NCBI GenBank assembly: GCA_946408865.1
Contig: CAMJTZ010000060.1
Span: forward strand, 1 to 9,975
DNA from: an uncultured Clostridia bacterium
GTDB lineage: Bacteria; Bacillota_A; Clostridia; Christensenellales; Aristaeellaceae
Direction of reading: 5' to 3'
DNA length: 9,975 bases
Positions 6,318 to 9,975 of this stretch are shown here, in pieces. The position numbers were made by a program, and so were the translations under genes. Each line of letters begins with the position of its first letter. The first letter of the stretch is position 1. The notes beneath the pieces were generated by a model. It was not told the DNA's origin. It saw only the letters and a program-made list of their open reading frames with translations, and ran no database searches.

Positions 6318-7703
6318 TCAGGCCATCTTTTCCGGATGGAAGCATTCGTCAAACGCCTCCGCCGTCAGGAATCCAAGCTCCACACAGGCTTCCTTCAGCG
6401 ATATTCCATCCCGGTATGCTTTCTGTGCAGTCTTTGCCGCTTTTTCATATCCGATCACCGGATTCAGGGCCGTCACCAGCATCAGGGATCTGGAAACGTT
6501 CTCCGCCATCTTTTCCCGGTTGGCCCGGATACCGCAGACGCAGCGTTCCCGGAAGGAATTCATGCTTTCCGCAAGCAGGCGCGCGCTCTGCAGGAAGTTA
6601 TAGGCGCATACCGGGAGAAAAACATTCAGTTCGAAGTTGCCCTGGCTGGCCGCCATGCTCACCGCCGTATCGTTGCCCATCACCTGGACCGCGACCATCG
6701 TCACCTGTTCGCACTGGGTTGGATTGACCTTTCCCGGCATAATGGAAGATCCCGGTTCATTGGCGGGAATCGTGATCTCACCCAGGCCCAGCCGCGGTCC
6801 GCTGGCCAGCCAGCGGATATCGTTCGCGATCTTCATCAGGTCGCAGGCCAGCGCTTTCAGTGCGCCGTGGGCTGCCACCATCTCATCCAGGGATGTCAAT
6901 GCGTGAAACTTGTTTTCTGCGGTATGGAAAGGAATCCCGAGCGTTTCCGCGAGGATTTCCGCGCTCAGCCGGTCAAATCCTTCCGGAGCATTCAGTCCGG
7001 TGCCGACAGCTGTTCCGCCGAGCGCCAGCTCGTGCAGCGGTCTGGCCGCGGCGCGGATCAGCTCCAGATCCCGTTCCAGGCTCGCGCGCCATCCGGAGAT
7101 TTCCTGTGAGAAGCGGATCGGCGTCGCGTCCTGCAGGTGCGTCCGTCCGCATTTCAGCGCGTCCCGGTTTTCCTCCTCCAGTGCGCGCAGCGTCTCCGCC
7201 AGTTTTTCAAGGGCCGGCAGTACCTGTTCCCCGATTATTGAAGCAGACGCAATATGCAGCGCCGTCGGAAACGTATCGTTGGAGGATTGGCTCATATTCA
7301 CATCATCGTTCGGATGCAGCAGTTTCCTGCTGGCGATGGCGTTCCCGCGGTTGGCAAGAACCTCGTTCATGTTCATGTTACTTTGGGTACCGCTCCCCGT
7401 CTGCCAGACGACCAGTGGAAAATGATCCTTCAGCGCGCCGGCGCGCACCTCCTCTGCCGCGGCACAGATGGCGGCGCATTTCTCTTCGGTCATTTTCTCC
7501 GGCCGCAGCTGCCGGTTAGCCCTGGCTGCCGCTGCCTTCAGCGCGGCAAAAGCGCGGATAATCTCCTCCGGCATGGGTTCCCTGCCGCTGCCGATGGGAA
7601 AATTGTTACGGCTCCGTTCTGTCTGCGCGCCCCAGTACCGGTCCGCCGGTACGCGCACCTCACCCATGGAGTCGTGTTCTGTTCTGTATTCCTGCGATGC
7701 CAT
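6318..7703 (-). CDS. fumC: Class II fumarate hydratase
   Basis: This 461-aa enzyme converts fumarate and malate in the TCA cycle as a soluble, iron-independent homotetramer. Seen are TGSGTQSNMNMNEV (102-115), HPNDDVNMSQSSNDTFPTA (130-148), the GRTHLQDATP segment with catalytic His189, and the fumarase/aspartase signature GSSIMPGKVNP (318-328) with catalytic Ser319. Length matches E. coli FumC closely. The related aspartase AspA shares the signature, but the GRTHLQDATP motif and overall spacing favour fumarase. I chose the ATG at 7703 because AAGGAGG lies 9 nt upstream. An in-frame ATG at 7730 would place that site inside the gene. It is the first gene of a - strand operon with the AlaX-like gene and a small unknown gene. 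Confidence 0.94.
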   Translation of the reverse strand: MASQEYRTEHDSMGEVRVPADRYWGAQTERSRNNFPIGSGREPMPEEIIRAFAALKAAAARANRQLRPEKMTEEKCAAICAAAEEVRAGALKDHFPLVVWQTGSGTQSNMNMNEVLANRGNAIASRKLLHPNDDVNMSQSSNDTFPTALHIASASIIGEQVLPALEKLAETLRALEEENRDALKCGRTHLQDATPIRFSQEISGWRASLERDLELIRAAARPLHELALGGTAVGTGLNAPEGFDRLSAEILAETLGIPFHTAENKFHALTSLDEMVAAHGALKALACDLMKIANDIRWLASGPRLGLGEITIPANEPGSSIMPGKVNPTQCEQVTMVAVQVMGNDTAVSMAASQGNFELNVFLPVCAYNFLQSARLLAESMNSFRERCVCGIRANREKMAENVSRSLMLVTALNPVIGYEKAAKTAQKAYRDGISLKEACVELGFLTAEAFDECFHPEKMA

Positions 7704-7731
7704 ATCCCGTCGCCTCCTTGCCGATGCCATA

Positions 7732-7760
7732 AAAATATCATCTTTTTATCTTCAGTTCAA
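7732..7760 (-). promoter_or_regulatory. Promoter of the fumC operon
   Basis: On the - strand TTGAAC (7755-7760), a 17-bp spacer and TATTTT (7732-7737) with a TG extension just upstream of the -10. The expected start is about 22 nt before the fumC ATG. Its -35 lies 14 bp from the -35 of the divergent cca promoter. Confidence 0.65.
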
Positions 7761-7774
7761 CTCCTTCGGATGAT

Positions 7775-7802
7775 TTGACGAAACCTGTGATTTTCTTATA
7801 AT
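7775..7802 (+). promoter_or_regulatory. Promoter of cca
   Basis: TTGACG (7775-7780), a 16-bp spacer and a perfect TATAAT (7797-7802). The predicted start near 7809 gives a leader of about 54 nt. It is divergent from the fumC promoter. Confidence 0.78.
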
Positions 7803-7862
7803 AAATCTGCAGTAGTATTATTTCCCGTCAGCTGACCGCAGCTGATGGAAAGGAGGCCGCGG

Positions 7863-9212
7863 ATGGTTCTGCCCCGCCCCGTTGCGGATCTGATCAGCCG
7901 CCTGGAAAAGGCAGGCTTCTCCGCCTACGCTGTAGGCGGCTGTGTCCGCGATACGCTTCTTTCCAGGATTCCTCATGACTGGGATCTGTGCACCTCTGCC
8001 CGTCCGGAGGAAATGCTTGCGCTTTTCCGCGGTGAGCATGTGGTGGAGACCGGTCTGAAGCACGGGACGCTCACCGTCATCCTGAACCATATTCCCTACG
8101 AAATCACAACCTTTCGCACCGACGGAAGCTATACCGATCACCGGCATCCGGATTCTGTCACGTTTGTGGAGGATGTGGCCGGCGATCTTTCCCGCAGGGA
8201 TTTCACCGTCAACGCGATGGCTTATTCCCCGCATAGCGGCCTGGTCGATCTTTTCGGCGGCCGGGAGGATCTGGAACATGGCGTAATACGCTGCGTAGGC
8301 GTCCCGGAGAAGCGTTTCCGGGAGGACGCCCTGCGCATTCTCCGTGCTCTGCGCTTTGCCTCTGTCTTTGATTTTTCCATAGACCCGGAAACGGAAAAAG
8401 CGCTGCGCCTGCTGGCGCCTTCCCTTTCGAACGTAGCCGCGGAACGGATCCGTGAAGAGTTTTTCAAACTGCTGTGCGGACCTGGAGCCGGGCGGATTCT
8501 GCGCGCCTTTCCGGATGTTCTGTCCCGGATCGTGCCGGAAATTGCTGTCATGGTCGGCTATAACCAGCTGAACCATCATCATTCCTATGACCTTTGGGAG
8601 CACACGGTCCGGGGGCTGGAAGGCGTTCCGGCGGAACCGGATCTGCGCCTGACGATGCTCCTGCACGATACGGGAAAACCGGCTGTCCGCGTCATGGATG
8701 ATCACGGGGAAGCGCATTACCGCGGTCATCAGGCTGTTTCCGCTGAAATCGCCGCCCGGATCACCGCCGGTCTGCGCTGCGACCGCGAAACCTGTGACCG
8801 TGTCGTCCGCCTCGTCCGGTATCACGACATTCCGCTTCGTACAGAAAGCGGCGAAGTCAATCTGGACCGTTCTTTCCTGCTGCGCCGCCTCAATCAGTTC
8901 GGCGAGAAGGATCTTCGTGCTTTGTTCCTGATTCACCGGGCAGACCGCATCGCCACCGGCTATTCCACCCGTGAAAAGGAGGACCGCCGCATGGCGGAGC
9001 GGATGGCCGCCCTGGACGCGCTCCTTGCCACCCGGCCCTGCTTTACCCTGAAGGACCTGGCTGTCAACGGAAACGATCTGAAGGTTTTCGGTCTCAAAGG
9101 GCCTGCCATCGGGGAAGCGCTTCAGCAGCTGCTGGCAGCCGTCATGGACGGCAAAGTTCCCAATGAAAAAGATGCTCTTAATGATTTTGTAACAAAGTTT
9201 ATAAAAATTTAA
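7863..9212 (+). CDS. cca: tRNA nucleotidyltransferase (CCA-adding type) with HD domain
   Basis: This 449-aa class II nucleotidyltransferase adds or repairs the 3'-CCA end of tRNA. The head domain shows VGGCVRD (24-30), the metal-binding DWD (Asp39, Asp41), EITTFRTDGSY (80-90) and RRDFTVNAMAY (111-121). The neck shows FREDALRILRALRFAS (152-167), with the base-selecting helix further on (VAAERIREEFFKLL, 191-204). An HD phosphohydrolase-like domain follows: HHHSYDLWEHT (238-248), LLHDTGKP (266-273) and GHQ (288-290). The HD-bearing form is common in Clostridia, while the Bacillus form lacks it. Sequence alone does not exclude an A-adding or CC-adding specialist or a poly(A) polymerase. The ATG at 7863 has AAAGGAGG 6 nt upstream. 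An earlier in-frame ATG at 7845 precedes this site and is rejected. No clear terminator follows. Confidence 0.92.
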   Translation: MVLPRPVADLISRLEKAGFSAYAVGGCVRDTLLSRIPHDWDLCTSARPEEMLALFRGEHVVETGLKHGTLTVILNHIPYEITTFRTDGSYTDHRHPDSVTFVEDVAGDLSRRDFTVNAMAYSPHSGLVDLFGGREDLEHGVIRCVGVPEKRFREDALRILRALRFASVFDFSIDPETEKALRLLAPSLSNVAAERIREEFFKLLCGPGAGRILRAFPDVLSRIVPEIAVMVGYNQLNHHHSYDLWEHTVRGLEGVPAEPDLRLTMLLHDTGKPAVRVMDDHGEAHYRGHQAVSAEIAARITAGLRCDRETCDRVVRLVRYHDIPLRTESGEVNLDRSFLLRRLNQFGEKDLRALFLIHRADRIATGYSTREKEDRRMAERMAALDALLATRPCFTLKDLAVNGNDLKVFGLKGPAIGEALQQLLAAVMDGKVPNEKDALNDFVTKFIKI

Positions 9213-9232
9213 GATTTTTGCCCAAAAAAAGA

Positions 9233-9261
9233 TTGCCTTTTAAAAACCCCTGTGATAAACT
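9233..9261 (+). promoter_or_regulatory. Promoter of the rpsM ribosomal protein operon
   Basis: TTGCCT (9233-9238), a 17-bp spacer and TAAACT (9256-9261) with a TG extension (9253-9254). An A/T-rich tract upstream (9199-9230) could act as an UP element. Transcription would start near 9268, about 237 nt before rpsM. Confidence 0.72.
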
Positions 9262-9267
9262 GTAGCA

Positions 9268-9504
9268 GTTAACCCTGGTTTGCCTCCGGGCGGCTGCACG
9301 CGTTGAAAGCGCGTGTTCCGGCGGTAAATCAACCCGTCTCTTTCTGGGCACTGTCCTGCCGTTCCTTCCAACGCGGCCGGATGGTGTTGTCGTGCGCCTG
9401 CTTTCACCTGGCGCCGGCGCGGAGTCGTGTTTCACCGGGTCCGGTAGGGTTGTCGGCCTGCGTGGAGCTCACTTTTCAAAACATACGGAGGTGTAATACG
9501 AAAC
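9268..9504 (+). promoter_or_regulatory. Long structured 5' leader of rpsM, candidate ribosomal-protein-responsive RNA
   Basis: This 237-nt stretch has no credible gene but shows RNA structure. Positions 9277-9289 pair with 9318-9330 in 12 base pairs (two of them G-U) with one U-C mismatch. After an asymmetric internal loop (9290-9296 and 9316-9317), a second perfect 6-bp helix (9297-9302 with 9310-9315) closes a UUGAAAG loop. Further down, a 5-bp hairpin pairs 9394-9398 with 9410-9414. The region ends in GGAGGTG (9487-9493), 11 nt before the ATG. Leaders of ribosomal protein operons often bind one of their own products and shut down translation. In enterobacteria S4 does this upstream of rpsM. 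Whether this RNA works that way is inference. I do not recognise a T-box or a known metabolite riboswitch. Confidence 0.6.
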
Positions 9505-9882
9505 ATGGCACGCATTGCAGGTGTTGACCTGCCAAGAGAAAAGCGCGTTGAAGTCGGCCTGACCTACATTTACGGCATCGGCCTGACCACGTCGCAGAAG
9601 ATGCTCGCGGAAGTCGGCGTCAATCCCGACACCCGGGTGAAGGATCTCTCCGAGACCGAAATCAGCAAGCTGCGTGAATATATTGAGCATCATCTGAAGG
9701 TGGAAGGTGATCTTCGCCGTGAAGTGTCTCTCAATATCAAGCGCCTCATCGAAATCGGCTGCTACCGCGGCGTTCGTCACCGCCATGGCCTTCCCGTTCG
9801 CGGACAGAACACCAAACAGAATGCCCGCACCCGCAAGGGCCCGAAGAAGACCATCGCCGGCAAGAAGAAAGCCACCAAGTAA
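9505..9882 (+). CDS. rpsM: 30S ribosomal protein S13 (uS13)
   Basis: This 125-aa protein sits in the head of the small subunit and contacts the P-site tRNA and, through bridges, the large subunit. The start [20 protein letters not shown], the IYGIG segment (22-26), and the C-terminal signature [19 protein letters not shown] (94-112) followed by a lysine-rich tail are all typical, and the length is normal. The ATG follows a GGAGGTG site at a rather long 11-nt spacing. In most Firmicutes rpsM follows infA and rpmJ in the long S10/spc/alpha cluster. Here it starts a transcript directly downstream of cca with its own promoter and leader. Confidence 0.98.
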   Translation: MARIAGVDLPREKRVEVGLTYIYGIGLTTSQKMLAEVGVNPDTRVKDLSETEISKLREYIEHHLKVEGDLRREVSLNIKRLIEIGCYRGVRHRHGLPVRGQNTKQNARTRKGPKKTIAGKKKATK

Positions 9883-9932
9883 GCTTCAACTGAATTGATC
9901 CCGCTATGACGCGGGTTACGGAGGGAAAAAGA

Positions 9933-9975
9933 ATGGCACCTAAGCAAAAGCTGAAGAAGGCTACGCGTAAACGCC
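9933..9975 (+). CDS. rpsK: 30S ribosomal protein S11 (uS11), N-terminus only
   Basis: Fourteen codons (MAPKQKLKKATRKR) are present before the window ends. A GGAGGG site lies upstream and the frame starts 50 nt after the rpsM stop. A short lysine- and arginine-rich start directly after S13 is what S11 looks like, and rpsM-rpsK order is nearly universal in bacteria. The gap holds a 5-bp hairpin (9900-9904 with 9911-9915) without a T run, so it is not a terminator. Confidence 0.85.
   Translation, partial: MAPKQKLKKATRKR

Noticed and set aside
7818..8936. - strand open frame (372 aa) opposite cca
   Set aside because: The cca frame carries every expected motif here. The antisense frame shows no domain and would run into the cca promoter.
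9199..9224. A/T-rich near-palindrome after cca as a terminator
   Set aside because: The pairing is A-T only and short (AAAAAT with ATTTTT), with no GC stem, so it is more likely part of the A/T-rich region upstream of the rpsM promoter.
9268..9504. T-box or metabolite riboswitch in the rpsM leader
   Set aside because: I see no T-box sequence (TGG-N-ACCGCG type), no specifier/antiterminator arrangement and no terminator-like hairpin with a T run before rpsM.
9303..9527. Possible 74-aa gene in the rpsM leader
   Set aside because: It starts at a TTG in the loop of the leader hairpin, has no ribosome binding site, runs into rpsM in another frame and looks random. It does not resemble RpmJ or InfA.

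Overview
The window looks like chromosomal housekeeping DNA from a moderately GC-rich member of the Clostridia (Firmicutes/Bacillota). This rests on strong GGAGG-type ribosome binding sites, sigma-A-like promoters, a YtqB/MnmM-type tRNA methyltransferase, a stand-alone AlaX-type editing protein with a DHHA1 tail, an HD-containing tRNA nucleotidyltransferase and a short SecG. The exact lineage cannot be fixed by eye. I see no phage, transposon, plasmid, CRISPR, tRNA or rRNA signal.

Layout: (1) Positions 2-2056, + strand: the tail of an unrecognised gene, then a tight cluster of a two-domain GNAT acetyltransferase, mnmM and a small acidic protein that overlaps mnmM. It ends at a strong terminator (2096-2123). 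(2) Positions 2104-3600, - strand: bifunctional NAD(P)H-hydrate repair enzyme Nnr, whose stop codon lies inside that terminator hairpin. (3) Positions 3601-4470: an intergenic region with a clear + promoter and an inverted repeat inside it, then a GntR/FCD regulator. (4) Positions 4484-4820: secG as its own unit with promoter and terminator. (5) Positions 7703 down to 4826, - strand: a likely three-gene operon, fumC, an AlaX-like alanyl-tRNA editing protein and an unknown 79-aa protein. (6) Positions 7775-9212, + strand: a CCA-adding-type tRNA nucleotidyltransferase, whose promoter faces the fumC promoter. (7) Positions 9233-9975: a promoter, a leader of about 240 nt with convincing RNA structure, rpsM (S13) and the first codons of rpsK (S11), the start of a ribosomal protein operon that runs off the window.

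Common theme: much of the window serves translation and tRNA quality (MnmM wobble methylation, AlaX-type editing, CCA-end synthesis, S13/S11), with metabolite repair (Nnr), the TCA cycle (fumarase) and secretion (SecG) interspersed.

No undescribed multi-gene system is evident. The items most worth a second look are the structured rpsM leader, the two small unknown proteins (1838-2056 and 4826-5065), the tandem GNAT fusion linked to mnmM, and the inverted repeat in the GntR-family promoter.
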